From: Mobilitalea torta
GTDB lineage: Bacteria; Bacillota; Clostridia; Lachnospirales; Lachnospiraceae
Reading direction: 5' to 3'
NCBI RefSeq assembly: GCF_050433395.1
Contig: NZ_JBNPXH010000001.1
Span: 372,001 to 436,000, forward strand
DNA: 64,000 nucleotides
The position numbers and the translations under genes are program-made. Under the pieces are notes generated by a model, which saw only the letters and a list, made by a program, of their open reading frames with translations, did not search any database and was not told the origin of the DNA. This document shows, piece by piece, positions 52,700 to 61,656 of this stretch; the first letter of the stretch is position 1; every line of letters starts with the position of its first letter.

Positions 52700-53152
52700 A
52701 TGGAGAGTACGAAGCAGGCAATATTCCTGCTGGAAGGCAGGGAATACGGTTTGGATATTATGGAAGTCAACATTATTGAGAAGTACATGAATATTGAACC
52801 GGTGGCTGATTTCCCTCATAATCTGAAGGGAATTATCCGCCTGAGAGGAGATATTATTCCGGTTTACAGCCTTCGTCGTAAATTCGGCCTGGAGGATATA
52901 GAGCCTAATGAGGAAACCAGGCTTGTTATCACCGTCTCCAACGGAATACGGACCGCCTATGAGGTGGATCGGATGAGTGAAATTCTCCAGTTTGAGAGTG
53001 ATCGGATTTATGAAGTGCCTTCTATTGTAGAGAATGAGGATACCTCTTATATTAAGCTTATAGCCAGTGCGGAGGATAGGCTTGTTATTCTGCTGGACAA
53101 CAACGGGATTTTATCCCGGGAGGAGCAAGAGAAAATGAAAGCGGCTATTTAG
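52700..53152 (+). CDS. cheW: CheW-like chemotaxis coupling protein
   Basis: 150 residues, one CheW domain (GREYGLDIMEVNIIEKYMNI, NLKGIIRLRGDIIPVYSLRRKFGL, RLVILLDNNGIL). It would connect chemoreceptors to CheA at the membrane. GGAGG precedes the ATG at 52700. No other che genes are in the window except the receptor at 25865, so it belongs to a dispersed chemotaxis set. Confidence 0.93.
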   Translation: MESTKQAIFLLEGREYGLDIMEVNIIEKYMNIEPVADFPHNLKGIIRLRGDIIPVYSLRRKFGLEDIEPNEETRLVITVSNGIRTAYEVDRMSEILQFESDRIYEVPSIVENEDTSYIKLIASAEDRLVILLDNNGILSREEQEKMKAAI

Positions 53153-53180
53153 CCGGAGGTAGAAAGGGAGAGAGAAAGAC

Positions 53181-53930
53181 ATGAAAAAGAGGCTAATCAG
53201 CATCCTGACGGCAGCCGTTATAACAACGGTTTTGCTGGCGGGCTGTAAAAAAGAAAAAGAAGAGACTTTGATTCTGGGAACAGAAGCGGGATTTCCGCCC
53301 TATGAGTATATGGAAGGAAATGAGATTGTAGGAATTGATATTGAAATCGCTCAGGCCATTGCCGATAAAATGGGAAGAAAGCTGGAGATTAAGAACATGG
53401 ACTTTGACGGAGCCCTTCTGGCGGTTCAGAACGGTACCATTGATATTTTGGCAGCGGGCTTATCCATCAGTGAAGAGCGGGACAAGATAATGGACTTCTC
53501 CATAGAATATGCCCAGGCAGACGAAGTGGTTGTTGTAAAAAAGGATGCTCCGGGAGTGGCAACAGCAGATGATGCCGGCCTGACGGATAAGATCATCGGT
53601 GTACAGCAGGGCAACACAGCGGATTATTATGTATCTGATAATATTACGGCAAAGGATATTAAGCGCTACACCAAGTTTGCCCAGGCATCGGAGGATCTGA
53701 AGAATGGCAGGATCGACTGCATTATCATGGATGACATTCCTGCAAAGGCATTGGTAGCTGCAAATCCGGAGCTGATAATTCTGGATGGTGTGTTGTTCCA
53801 GGACAAATATGCCGTCGCAGTGACGGAAGGAAATGCGGAGCTTTTGAAAACCGTCAACTCCGTATTGCAGGAATTAAAGGACAGCGGGAAAATAGACGAG
53901 ATTAAAGAGAAGCATATGAACATAGATTGA
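53181..53930 (+). CDS. Amino-acid-binding lipoprotein of an ABC importer
   Basis: 249 residues with a lipobox LLAGC at about residues 18-22 and a family 3 binding-protein fold (LGTEAGFPPYEYMEG, VGIDIEIAQAIADKMG, ALLAVQNGTIDILAAGLS). Cystine or polar-amino-acid binding is likely; the ligand is not determined. AAAGGGAGAG precedes the ATG. It is separated from its permease gene by a hairpin at 53952. Confidence 0.93.
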   Translation: MKKRLISILTAAVITTVLLAGCKKEKEETLILGTEAGFPPYEYMEGNEIVGIDIEIAQAIADKMGRKLEIKNMDFDGALLAVQNGTIDILAAGLSISEERDKIMDFSIEYAQADEVVVVKKDAPGVATADDAGLTDKIIGVQQGNTADYYVSDNITAKDIKRYTKFAQASEDLKNGRIDCIIMDDIPAKALVAANPELIILDGVLFQDKYAVAVTEGNAELLKTVNSVLQELKDSGKIDEIKEKHMNID

Positions 53931-53951
53931 TAGCAATCAATAGTAGATCAG

Positions 53952-53986
53952 GGGGGCTGTTATCCATACCAACAGCCCCCGTCTTT
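53952..53986 (+). terminator. Intra-operon terminator-like hairpin
   Basis: GGGGGCTGTT (53952-53961) is perfectly complementary to AACAGCCCCC (53971-53980), followed by GTCTTT, between the binding-protein and permease genes. Confidence 0.75.
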
Positions 53987-54005
53987 CATAGCGGGAGGTA
54001 AGAAG

Positions 54006-54692
54006 TTGAATATAGTAGAATCCTTTTATAATGCATTGATTCCGGATCAGAGATATCTCGCTTATCTGGGCGGCATCAAAGTGACCCTCTTGATATCCGT
54101 CTTTGCCATTGCCCTGGGTATCGCAATCGGAATCCTGGTGGCGGTTCTCAAGGTGTCCGCGGCAAGCTCCAATATGAAATGGCTTTCGGCCATCTGTAAT
54201 ACCTACATTACAATCATCAGAGGAACCCCTTTGATGGTTCAGCTGCTGATCATTTACAACCTGGTTTTCACCTCCCGCAATACCAATGAAATCGTAGTGG
54301 GCGCCATTTGCTTCGGAATCAATTCGGGAGCGTATGTGGCGGAGATTATCCGTGCGGGTATCGAGTCCATCGACAAGGGACAGATGGAGGCGGGACGTTC
54401 TCTGGGGCTGGGCTATATGCAGACCATGAGACTGATTATCATGCCCCAGGCGGTGAAGAATATTCTTCCGGCCCTGGGCAATGAGTTTATTGTATTAATC
54501 AAGGAAACCTCTGTTGCAGGCGTGATTGCGGTGACGGATCTCACCAAGGCGGCACAGTATATCGGGTCAAGAACCTGGGATATTCTGCCTCCCCTGATCA
54601 TTGCTGCCGCATGCTATCTGCTGATGGTAATGGGACTGACAAAATTACTGGGTATACTGGAAAGGGGGATGGCGAGAGGTGATCGTAACTAA
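54006..54692 (+). CDS. Amino-acid ABC transporter permease
   Basis: 228 residues, inner membrane, GlnP/HisM type, with about five spans. The conserved cytoplasmic loop is EAGRSLGLGYMQTMRLIIMPQA. The start is TTG at 54006 after GGGAGG. Its end overlaps the ATPase gene by 14 bases. Confidence 0.93.
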   Translation: MNIVESFYNALIPDQRYLAYLGGIKVTLLISVFAIALGIAIGILVAVLKVSAASSNMKWLSAICNTYITIIRGTPLMVQLLIIYNLVFTSRNTNEIVVGAICFGINSGAYVAEIIRAGIESIDKGQMEAGRSLGLGYMQTMRLIIMPQAVKNILPALGNEFIVLIKETSVAGVIAVTDLTKAAQYIGSRTWDILPPLIIAAACYLLMVMGLTKLLGILERGMARGDRN

Positions 54693-55401
54693 GAATTTGA
54701 AAAAGGCTTTTGGAAGCCATATGGTTCTGAATGGCATCAATGCCTCCATAGAGAAGGGGGAAAAGGTTGTAGTAATCGGGCCTTCAGGCTCCGGTAAATC
54801 CACCTTTCTGCGCTGTCTGAATCTGCTGGAGATCCCCACGGAGGGAGAGATCTGGTTTGAGGGGCATAATATCACCGATAAGAAAACCGATATTAATAAA
54901 ATGCGCTGTAAAATGGGAATGGTTTTTCAGCAGTTCAATCTATTCCCTCATTTGTCGGTTATGGAGAATATTACCCTGGCACCGGTGCAGCTGGGGATTA
55001 TGAAAAAGGAAGAAGCCCAGCAGAAGGCTATGGAGCTGCTGAAGAGAATTGGCCTGACAGAGAAGGCGGAGGCCTATCCGAATCAGCTGTCCGGCGGACA
55101 GAAGCAGCGGATTGCCATTATCCGTGCCCTGGCAATGAACCCGGATGTGATGCTTTTTGATGAGCCTACCTCTGCTCTTGATCCGGAGATGGTAGGGGAG
55201 GTGCTGGATCTGATGGCGCAGCTGGCGGATGAGGGGATGACCATGGTGGTGGTGACCCATGAAATGCGGTTTGCCAAGAAGGTGGCAAACCGGATTCTTT
55301 TTATGGATGAGGGGCAGATTGTGGAGGAGAATTCTCCGGAGGATTTCTTTGAGAATCCGACCCATCCCAGACTGCGGGAATTCCTATCGAAAATTTTATA
55401 G
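54679..55401 (+). CDS. Amino-acid ABC transporter ATP-binding protein, GlnQ type
   Basis: 240 residues. Walker A GPSGSGKST, signature LSGGQKQR, Walker B MLFDEPTSALD, and the H-loop VVVTHEM. The start is GTG at 54679, seven bases after GGATGGCGAGAG, inside the permease gene. It energises uptake with the two preceding subunits. Confidence 0.95.
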   Translation: MIVTKNLKKAFGSHMVLNGINASIEKGEKVVVIGPSGSGKSTFLRCLNLLEIPTEGEIWFEGHNITDKKTDINKMRCKMGMVFQQFNLFPHLSVMENITLAPVQLGIMKKEEAQQKAMELLKRIGLTEKAEAYPNQLSGGQKQRIAIIRALAMNPDVMLFDEPTSALDPEMVGEVLDLMAQLADEGMTMVVVTHEMRFAKKVANRILFMDEGQIVEENSPEDFFENPTHPRLREFLSKIL

Positions 55402-55726
55402 CAGAATAGAACCTTGTCTAAGAGCGTGGTGCAGAAATAACTTTTACAGTTGGGATGCAGCATGCTCTTTTGATTGATCAGGTGATTTATTTTTATACAA
55501 GGTGACTTATAATTATCCGAGGTGTTTCAAGCATAAGTTACAAAGATTGAAAATGCTATTGCAATGTGCATAAATATATGGTAGTATATCTTTCTTGAGA
55601 AGACAATTGTATCTGTCGTACACACACTGGAAGGGCTTTGTGCCCCGGTGCTTTTTACCGGAGGTTTGAAAGGCGGCTTCCCATAAGGTATATACTGCCG
55701 CGGAAAAATTCGGGAGGTGCAAACAC
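55402..55726 (+). other. Leader and promoter region of the aspartate-family operon
   Basis: No gene seen. It contains AGGTG direct repeats at 55480, 55500 and 55520 (exact 20-bp spacing), a promoter (TTGCAA at 55559, TAGTAT at 55582, spacer 17) and a GC-rich leader with short stems such as CCGGT/ACCGG at about 55647-55664 and GCGGC/GCCGC further on. Confidence 0.5.
55480..55528 (+). repeat. Three AGGTG direct repeats with 20-bp period
   Basis: AGGTGATTTAT at 55480, AGGTGACTTAT at 55500 and AGGTGTTTC at 55520. They lie just upstream of the promoter of the ACT-hom operon and could bind a regulator. Confidence 0.55.
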
Positions 55727-56167
55727 ATGAATAATGATCAATACTTTATCGTAAAGAAAAAAGCGGTGCCGGAGGTGCTGCTCAAGGTGGTAGAAGCAAA
55801 GCGTCTGCTTGATTCCGAGCGGGTCATGACAGTCCAGGAAGCGACAGATGCCGCTCAAATCAGCAGAAGTTCTTTTTATAAATATAAGGATGATATCTTT
55901 CCTTTTTATGAGAATACCAGAGGAAAGACCATTACCTTCATGCTTCAGATGGATGATAAGCCGGGGCTGCTCTCCAAGGTTCTTAACCAGGTGGCTAAGA
56001 GCGAGGCCAATATCCTGACCATTCACCAAAGTATTCCGGTGAATGGGATTGCTTTGCTGACGCTGAGCATTGAGATCCTTCCGCAGACAGACAGCGCGTC
56101 GGCTCTGATGGAAACCATTGAGGCGATGGATGGGGTTCATTATGTAAAATTGGTTTCAAGAGAATGA
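55727..56167 (+). CDS. ACT-domain regulatory protein (UPF0735/PheB-like)
   Basis: 146 residues. An N-terminal helix-turn-helix-like part (VQEATDAAQISRSSFYKYKD) is followed by an ACT domain (ITFMLQMDDKPGLLSKVLNQVA). This short family is commonly found directly before hom in Firmicutes and probably senses an amino acid such as threonine. GGGAGGTG precedes the ATG. hom begins 37 bases downstream. Confidence 0.9.
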   Translation: MNNDQYFIVKKKAVPEVLLKVVEAKRLLDSERVMTVQEATDAAQISRSSFYKYKDDIFPFYENTRGKTITFMLQMDDKPGLLSKVLNQVAKSEANILTIHQSIPVNGIALLTLSIEILPQTDSASALMETIEAMDGVHYVKLVSRE

Positions 56168-56204
56168 TATAATCAGATAGCTACAGCAGAAAAGGGGGCG
56201 CGAC

Positions 56205-57425
56205 ATGATAAATATTGCAGTGTTAGGATATGGCACCATTGGTTCCGGTGTGGTAGAGGTATTGGATACCAATGGAGAGAGCATAAAGAAGAGAGCCGGA
56301 GATCAGATTAACGTGAAATATGTATTGGATCTGAGGGAATTCCCCGGGGATCCGATTATGGAGAAGCTGGTTCATGATGTCAATATCATATTAGAGGATC
56401 CGGAAGTAAGTATCGTCGTAGAGGTAATGGGTGGTGTTGAACCGGCCTTTCGCTTTGTAAAGCAGGCGCTGTTAAAAGGGAAGAGTGTTGTAACCTCCAA
56501 TAAAGAGCTGGTGGCAAAGCATGGAGCAGAGCTTCTTGATCTGGCCAAGGAGAGGGATTTGAACTTTCTCTTTGAAGCCAGCGTCGGAGGCGGAATCCCG
56601 ATTATACGGCCGCTGAATCAATCCCTGACAGCGGATGAAATTGTTGAAATTACAGGTATATTAAATGGTACCACCAACTATATATTATCTAAAATGAGTG
56701 AGGAGGGCCTGGATTTTGAGACGGCCCTGTCCGACGCGCAGAAGAAGGGCTATGCGGAGCGCAACCCCAGTGCGGATGTGGAGGGGCATGATGCCTGCAG
56801 GAAGATTGCCATTCTATCCTCTCTTGCCTTTGGCATGCAGGTGGATTTTGAGGATATTTATACCGAGGGAATTACGAAGATTACAGATACGGATATTAAA
56901 TATGCCAAGGAGATGGGAGCCAGGGTGAAGCTCTTTGCTTCCAGTGTCCGGGGGGATGATTCCCATGTATATGCCATGGTGGCACCGGTGCTTATCAAGG
57001 CAGACCATCCTCTGTACAGCGTAAATGATGTGTTCAACGGGATCTTTGTCAGAGGAAATGTCATCGGGGATGTTATGTTCTACGGAAGCGGAGCAGGCAA
57101 GCTGCCGACAGCCAGCGCGGTTGTGGCGGATGTGGTGGATGCCGCCAAGCATATCGGCAAGAACATCTGGACCATCTGGAGCAGCAGGAAGCTGGAGCTG
57201 ACGGATCTTGGGAAGGTGAGCCACCGTTTCTTCCTGCGCATATCGGGAAAGCCGGATGCATTGAGGGAGAAGGTACGGGAGCTCTTCGGACCGGTGGAAG
57301 AGGTAGCCGTACCGGGGCTGGAAGGGGAGTATGCCTTTGTAACCGCAAGAATCACAGAGCAGGAGATGAAGGTAAAGAAGGAAGCCCTGGATGGCGTTCT
57401 AAGTGTAATCCGTGTCAGGTTTTAG
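56205..57425 (+). CDS. hom: Homoserine dehydrogenase
   Basis: 406 residues. The nucleotide motif GYGTIGSGVVEVL, the catalytic domain with GILNGTTNYIL and the KKGYAERNPSADVEGHDACRK signature, and a C-terminal ACT domain are present. It converts aspartate semialdehyde to homoserine, the branch to threonine and methionine. AAAAGGGGG precedes the ATG. The apgM-like gene starts 72 bases after the stop. Confidence 0.97.
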   Translation: MINIAVLGYGTIGSGVVEVLDTNGESIKKRAGDQINVKYVLDLREFPGDPIMEKLVHDVNIILEDPEVSIVVEVMGGVEPAFRFVKQALLKGKSVVTSNKELVAKHGAELLDLAKERDLNFLFEASVGGGIPIIRPLNQSLTADEIVEITGILNGTTNYILSKMSEEGLDFETALSDAQKKGYAERNPSADVEGHDACRKIAILSSLAFGMQVDFEDIYTEGITKITDTDIKYAKEMGARVKLFASSVRGDDSHVYAMVAPVLIKADHPLYSVNDVFNGIFVRGNVIGDVMFYGSGAGKLPTASAVVADVVDAAKHIGKNIWTIWSSRKLELTDLGKVSHRFFLRISGKPDALREKVRELFGPVEEVAVPGLEGEYAFVTARITEQEMKVKKEALDGVLSVIRVRF

Positions 57426-57497
57426 ATGGCCCCGAAGGAAGCTGGGAATGGATTTATTTACGAAATAAGTTTGCGTAAGAGGAAAGGACTTGAGGAT

Positions 57498-58700
57498 ATG
57501 AAATACATTGTTGTTCTGGGTGACGGCATGGCCGATGAGAAGCTGGCTGAGCTGAACAACGCCACCCCTCTGATGGCAGCCGGCACACCCATGCTGGATG
57601 AGCTGGCATCAAAATCAGAGATGGGAATCGCGCATACCATACCGGAAGGAATGAAGCCCGGCAGTGACACCGCCAATCTGGCAGTCCTAGGGTATCATCC
57701 CGGAATATATTACTCCGGACGGTCTCCGCTGGAGGCTCTCAGTATCGGAGTTGACATGAAGCCCACGGATATCGCTCTTCGCTGCAATATTGTTACTCTA
57801 TCTGAGGAAGAGGAAGCCTATGAGCAGAAGAGAATGCTGGATCACAGCTCGGGAGAGATATCCACGGAAGAAGCCGCGGTATTGGTGGAAGCCATAAGGA
57901 AAGAGATGGGGAACGAGATCTATCAGTTCTATGTAGGAACCAGCTATCGGCATCTGACCATCTGGGACCGGGGAGAGGTGGTGGATCTGGTTCAGCCCCA
58001 CGATATTCTGGGGAGGGTCATCGGAGAGTACCTGCCGAAGGAAGAGGACTTCCGGTCCATGATGATTCGCAGCTATGATATTTTAAATAACCATCCCATT
58101 AATCTTGCAAGGAAAGAAAAGGGCTTGAATAAGGCCAATTCCCTGTGGTTCTGGGGAGCGGGAACCAAACCGGCCCTGACCTCCTTTGAGGAGAAGAATC
58201 ATAAGCGGGGTGCCATGATTTCCGCTGTTGACCTGCTCAAGGGCATTGCCGTAGGAGCCGGGATGAAGGTGATTGAGGTTCCCGGTGCCAACGGAACCCT
58301 TCATACGAATTATGAGGGGAAGGCCATGGCGGCAGTGAAGGCACTGGTGGAAGACGATTATGATTTTGTTTACATTCATGTTGAGGCCCCCGATGAGATG
58401 GGGCATCAAGGCAATATAGCCAATAAGGTAAAATCCATCGAATATCTGGATCAGCGGGTAATTAAGATAGTAACCGAGGAGCTGAGAAAATCCGGAACGG
58501 CTTTTCGCATGCTGATCATGCCGGATCACCCGACCCCGATCCGCTGCCGGACCCATACCAGTGATCCGGTGCCCTACCTTTTGTATGACAGCACCGAGGA
58601 ACAGAAGCATAGCTGGCATTATAACGAGGAAGAGGCCAGAGAGAGCGGCAATGAGATTATGGAAGGTTATACGGTAATCAATCGATTATTTGCGAAATAG
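57498..58700 (+). CDS. apgM: Cofactor-independent PGM-type protein, proposed homoserine kinase
   Basis: 400 residues of the alkaline-phosphatase superfamily. VLGDGMAD holds a metal Asp and GSDTANLAVLGY the likely catalytic Ser. DEMGHQGN and IMPDHPTP hold later metal ligands. In Clostridia this ApgM clade sits beside hom and is proposed to act as homoserine kinase in place of ThrB (TIGR02535-type). Here it lies between hom and lysC, which supports that role over glycolytic phosphoglycerate mutase. The ATG at 57498 has TTGAGG upstream. Confidence 0.88.
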   Translation: MKYIVVLGDGMADEKLAELNNATPLMAAGTPMLDELASKSEMGIAHTIPEGMKPGSDTANLAVLGYHPGIYYSGRSPLEALSIGVDMKPTDIALRCNIVTLSEEEEAYEQKRMLDHSSGEISTEEAAVLVEAIRKEMGNEIYQFYVGTSYRHLTIWDRGEVVDLVQPHDILGRVIGEYLPKEEDFRSMMIRSYDILNNHPINLARKEKGLNKANSLWFWGAGTKPALTSFEEKNHKRGAMISAVDLLKGIAVGAGMKVIEVPGANGTLHTNYEGKAMAAVKALVEDDYDFVYIHVEAPDEMGHQGNIANKVKSIEYLDQRVIKIVTEELRKSGTAFRMLIMPDHPTPIRCRTHTSDPVPYLLYDSTEEQKHSWHYNEEEARESGNEIMEGYTVINRLFAK

Positions 58701-58775
58701 GATGGTATAAGAGTTCAGCCTGTGGCAGGGAGGAGGACATAGGCCGAACTGTTACTGGAAATTTAGGAGGCAGCT

Positions 58776-59990
58776 ATGTTAATTGTTAAGAAATTTGGCG
58801 GAACCAGTGTCGGGGATAAGGAACGAATCATGAGAGTTGCCGGGAGAATCGCGGAGGATTACAGAAGGGGCGATGAGCTGGTAATTGTTCTGTCGGCCAT
58901 GGGAAAGACAACGGACCTTCTGCTGGCCCAGGCAAAGGAGATCAATCCCAGGGCTTCCAAGCGGGAGCTGGATATGCTCCTGGTTACCGGGGAACAGGTC
59001 TCCGTCTCTCTGATGGCGATGGCGCTGGACGGTCTGGGAGTGCCCGCCGTATCCTTGAACGCCTACCAGGTTGCCATGCATACCACCAGTGTATATGGCA
59101 ACGCAAGGCTGAAGCGGATTGATACGGAACGAATCGAGAATGAACTGGAGAACAAAAGGGTGGTTATCGTTACCGGCTTTCAGGGAGTGAATAAATTCGA
59201 TGATTATACGACCTTGGGCAGGGGCGGCTCCGACACCACGGCGGTGGCTCTGGCAGCGGCTCTGCATGCGGATGCCTGCGAGATTTATACGGATGTGGAC
59301 GGTGTGTTCACCGCAGATCCCAGGATTGTTCCCAGTGCGAGGAAGCTGAACGCCATCACCTATGATGAGATGCTGGAGCTGGCGTCCCTTGGAGCGGGAG
59401 TTCTGCATAACCGCTCCGTAGAAATGGCAAAAAAATTCGGGGTACAGCTGGTGGTCCGCTCCAGTTTAAATTATTCGGAGGGCACGGTGGTCAAGGAGGT
59501 AGTAAAAGTGGAGAAAATGCTTGTAAGCGGCGTGGCCTGTGATAAGAATACGGCCCGTATCGCGGTAATCGGATTGGAAGACCAGCCGGGAGTGGCGTTC
59601 AAATTATTCAATCATCTGGCCCGGCATAATGTCAATGTGGATATCATTCTTCAGTCCGTCGGAAGGGACGGCACCAAGGACATCAGCTTCACGGTGAAGG
59701 AGGATGACCTGGATGAGGCGGTTGCAACCCTTGAAAGGCATCGGGGAGGCAGCTTAAAGTGCCAGAAGATCGACGTGGAGAGGGAGGTTGCCAAGGTATC
59801 CATCGTGGGTGCCGGAATGCTCTCCAATCCCGGAGTGGCAGCCAAGATGTTTGAGGCTCTCTATGATGTGGGCGTGAATATTAAGATGATCTCTACCTCT
59901 GAAATCCGGGCAACGGTACTGATTGACGTGGCTCACGTGGAAAAGGCAATGAATTCCCTGCATGAAAAGTTCGCCTTATCCCAGGTCTGA
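58776..59990 (+). CDS. lysC: Aspartate kinase
   Basis: 404 residues. The kinase start is KFGGTSVGDKERI, with TTLGRGGSDTTAVALAAAL and YTDVDGVFTADPR in the core, and two C-terminal ACT domains for feedback by amino acids. It makes aspartyl phosphate, the first step for lysine, threonine and methionine. TTTAGGAGG precedes the ATG. It closes the cluster. Confidence 0.97.
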   Translation: MLIVKKFGGTSVGDKERIMRVAGRIAEDYRRGDELVIVLSAMGKTTDLLLAQAKEINPRASKRELDMLLVTGEQVSVSLMAMALDGLGVPAVSLNAYQVAMHTTSVYGNARLKRIDTERIENELENKRVVIVTGFQGVNKFDDYTTLGRGGSDTTAVALAAALHADACEIYTDVDGVFTADPRIVPSARKLNAITYDEMLELASLGAGVLHNRSVEMAKKFGVQLVVRSSLNYSEGTVVKEVVKVEKMLVSGVACDKNTARIAVIGLEDQPGVAFKLFNHLARHNVNVDIILQSVGRDGTKDISFTVKEDDLDEAVATLERHRGGSLKCQKIDVEREVAKVSIVGAGMLSNPGVAAKMFEALYDVGVNIKMISTSEIRATVLIDVAHVEKAMNSLHEKFALSQV

Positions 59991-60046
59991 CGGACGCATC
60001 CTGACCAATCGGATGTGATTGAAAAATATATGGTTTGTCCAAACAG

Positions 60047-60073
60047 CAAATGGCTCGGTTTTTGAGCCATTTG
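60047..60073 (+). terminator. Hairpin after lysC
   Basis: CAAATGGCTC pairs with GAGCCATTTG across a GGTTTTT loop; no strong T run follows. Confidence 0.6.
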
Positions 60074-60079
60074 TTGCGT

Positions 60080-60113
60080 AAAAAGAGCTGCCCGGCTTCG
60101 CGGACAGCTTTTC
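60080..60113. terminator. Bidirectional terminator
   Basis: AGCTG (60086-60090) pairs with CAGCT (60105-60109), with TTTTC on the plus side and, read on the minus strand, TTTTT after the stem. It serves lysC and the minus-strand gene. Confidence 0.65.
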
Positions 60114-60136
60114 TCAATTCTCAATAGTTATTCGGT

Positions 60137-60478
60137 TTATGCTACCGCATCAAAATTCATACCCCGCAGGAAGCTGCCTTCGGCTGCGGCATTGGAGACG
60201 TGCTGCTGCTCATGGGCGGCTACCGCTGCATAGGAAGCCTGGGGAGAAATATGGGCAGGGGTCTTAAAAGAAACGTCTGTCTCATTAGAACCATCCACAT
60301 ATTTGCGTTCCTTACAGGTCTTGCATTCTGAAGGGCTGGTCTGCTCTGCATAGATTCTGTTCTTTTCTCCTGGCGGATGCAAGGGGCTGACTCTGCTGAC
60401 TGCGGAAACCGGGGCATTGACGGGATTTACACCGGCAGCCGGAAAGGAATAGGATATATAAGAAATACCTCCGATCAT
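60137..60478 (-). CDS. Short HExxH protein, probably a truncated SprA-like metalloprotease
   Basis: 113 residues. A CKTCKERKYVDGSNETDVSF-type block and THISP-like AHISPQASYAAVAAHEQQHVSNA match the start of the SprA-related putative metalloprotease family, including the zinc motif HEQQH. The homologous proteins I recall continue for another 40 or so residues with a CPECG segment; this one stops 17 residues after the motif. It may be a broken gene or a short variant. AAAGGAGGTG precedes the ATG at 60478, so it is probably still translated. Confidence 0.7.
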   Translation of the reverse strand: MIGGISYISYSFPAAGVNPVNAPVSAVSRVSPLHPPGEKNRIYAEQTSPSECKTCKERKYVDGSNETDVSFKTPAHISPQASYAAVAAHEQQHVSNAAAEGSFLRGMNFDAVA

Positions 60479-60509
60479 GGAAACACCTCCTTTGCAATCA
60501 AATACGGAT

Positions 60510-60619
60510 CTCACTGCGCTTTTATTATACCATGAACTAAAACCGGGTTCATGATCTCCGGCTCCGATCGCATGATTACGAGCCAGCTCGCATCATGCTC
60601 ACTACGCTTTCATTATAAT
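60510..60619 (-). repeat. Direct repeat with promoter-like -10 boxes, distant relative of the dispersed repeat
   Basis: Positions 60510-60529 and 60599-60618 agree at 18 of 20 bases (CTCACTGCGCTTTTATTATA versus CTCACTACGCTTTCATTATA). The second copy with CATG before it resembles the ATGCGCACTCCGCTTT block of the repeat at 47852 read in reverse. Confidence 0.6.
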
Positions 60620-60640
60620 ACAGCTTTATTCAGCGGTCAA
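60612..60640 (-). promoter_or_regulatory. Promoter of the HExxH gene
   Basis: On the minus strand TTGACC (60640-60635) and TATAAT (60617-60612) with a 17-bp spacer. Confidence 0.75.
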
Positions 60641-60728
60641 TAGTTCCCGCACCCTGAAACCAGACCATAGATGGAAAGGTGATGCTTACCATTACCGTAT
60701 CATTTAATATCGGCATAAGGATCCGATA

Positions 60729-61511
60729 TTATATTTTTCTCTTTAAATACTCCCTGGGAGTCATTCCCACGGTGTTTGCAAAGACACGGTTGAAGGTGCG
60801 GATAGAGGAAAAACCCGAGGAAAAGGCGATTTCAGTGATACTGCAGCCTCTTTCCAGCAGATTGCAGGCATGTTCGACTCTCAGGCTGTTGACAAAATCA
60901 GTGAAGCCGATATTCATTCGCTCTTTGAAGATGTGGGAGATATAATATTTGTTTAGGTGAAGATTTCTGGATATGATCTCCAGGCTCAGTGGTTCCGTGT
61001 AGTTCTCAGAGCAGTAGGTCAGAACGCTCTTAATGCTGTCGTGGTCTGAGGGGGCAGGAATCAAAGACATAAGGGGAAGTAATTCACCCATAAGTGCCAG
61101 CAGATAGCCTTTGGCGGCGATTCTGTCAAAGGTGGAATCAGAATTGTTTTTCTTCATGATCTTTTTCAGCCGTTTTTCGGTATCCTTGGGAAGGCGGCTG
61201 TTCTTGATGATAGGGGAAACAGGCACTTTATTCTGGAACAATTCCTTTAAATCCGTAAACAGATCCTGCGAAAAGATAAATAAATAGCCCTGTAAAGAAG
61301 TGGTATCCTGGTAGAAATGAATCTGATTTGGGAAGGCCAGGAACAAATCGCCCTGTTCCATCAAAAATTCTTTATTATCCACGTTGGCACAACTGGTTCC
61401 CTCTGCCATCCAGATCAGTTCCAGATGGGTATGGATATGGGGAAGCGGGCTTAGCCCGTGAAAAACATTAGTTGTAATGGGGAGAGCTCTTTTCTCGATT
61501 TGATATAGCAT
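60729..61511 (-). CDS. AraC-family transcriptional regulator
   Basis: 260 residues. The N-terminal cupin-like sensor (HIHTHLELIWMAEGTSCANVD) is followed by two helix-turn-helix units (LEIISRNLHLNKYYISHIFKE and ITEIAFSSGFSSIRTFNRVFANTVGMTPREY). GAGGTGA lies before the ATG. It is divergent from the oxidoreductase gene with a 145-base gap and probably controls it in response to a sugar. Confidence 0.94.
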   Translation of the reverse strand: MLYQIEKRALPITTNVFHGLSPLPHIHTHLELIWMAEGTSCANVDNKEFLMEQGDLFLAFPNQIHFYQDTTSLQGYLFIFSQDLFTDLKELFQNKVPVSPIIKNSRLPKDTEKRLKKIMKKNNSDSTFDRIAAKGYLLALMGELLPLMSLIPAPSDHDSIKSVLTYCSENYTEPLSLEIISRNLHLNKYYISHIFKERMNIGFTDFVNSLRVEHACNLLERGCSITEIAFSSGFSSIRTFNRVFANTVGMTPREYLKRKI

Positions 61512-61656
61512 AAGTCACCTCGCAAAACCGCAATATATGGCCAAAAGTCATATGCTTACGGCTAGAATTATAAAACAAATAAGGTAGAATGTAAAGAGAA
61601 TAATAAGTTTGGATTATTTGAAGCAGGTATTGGCTTAATCAATGAGGAGAAGAGAC

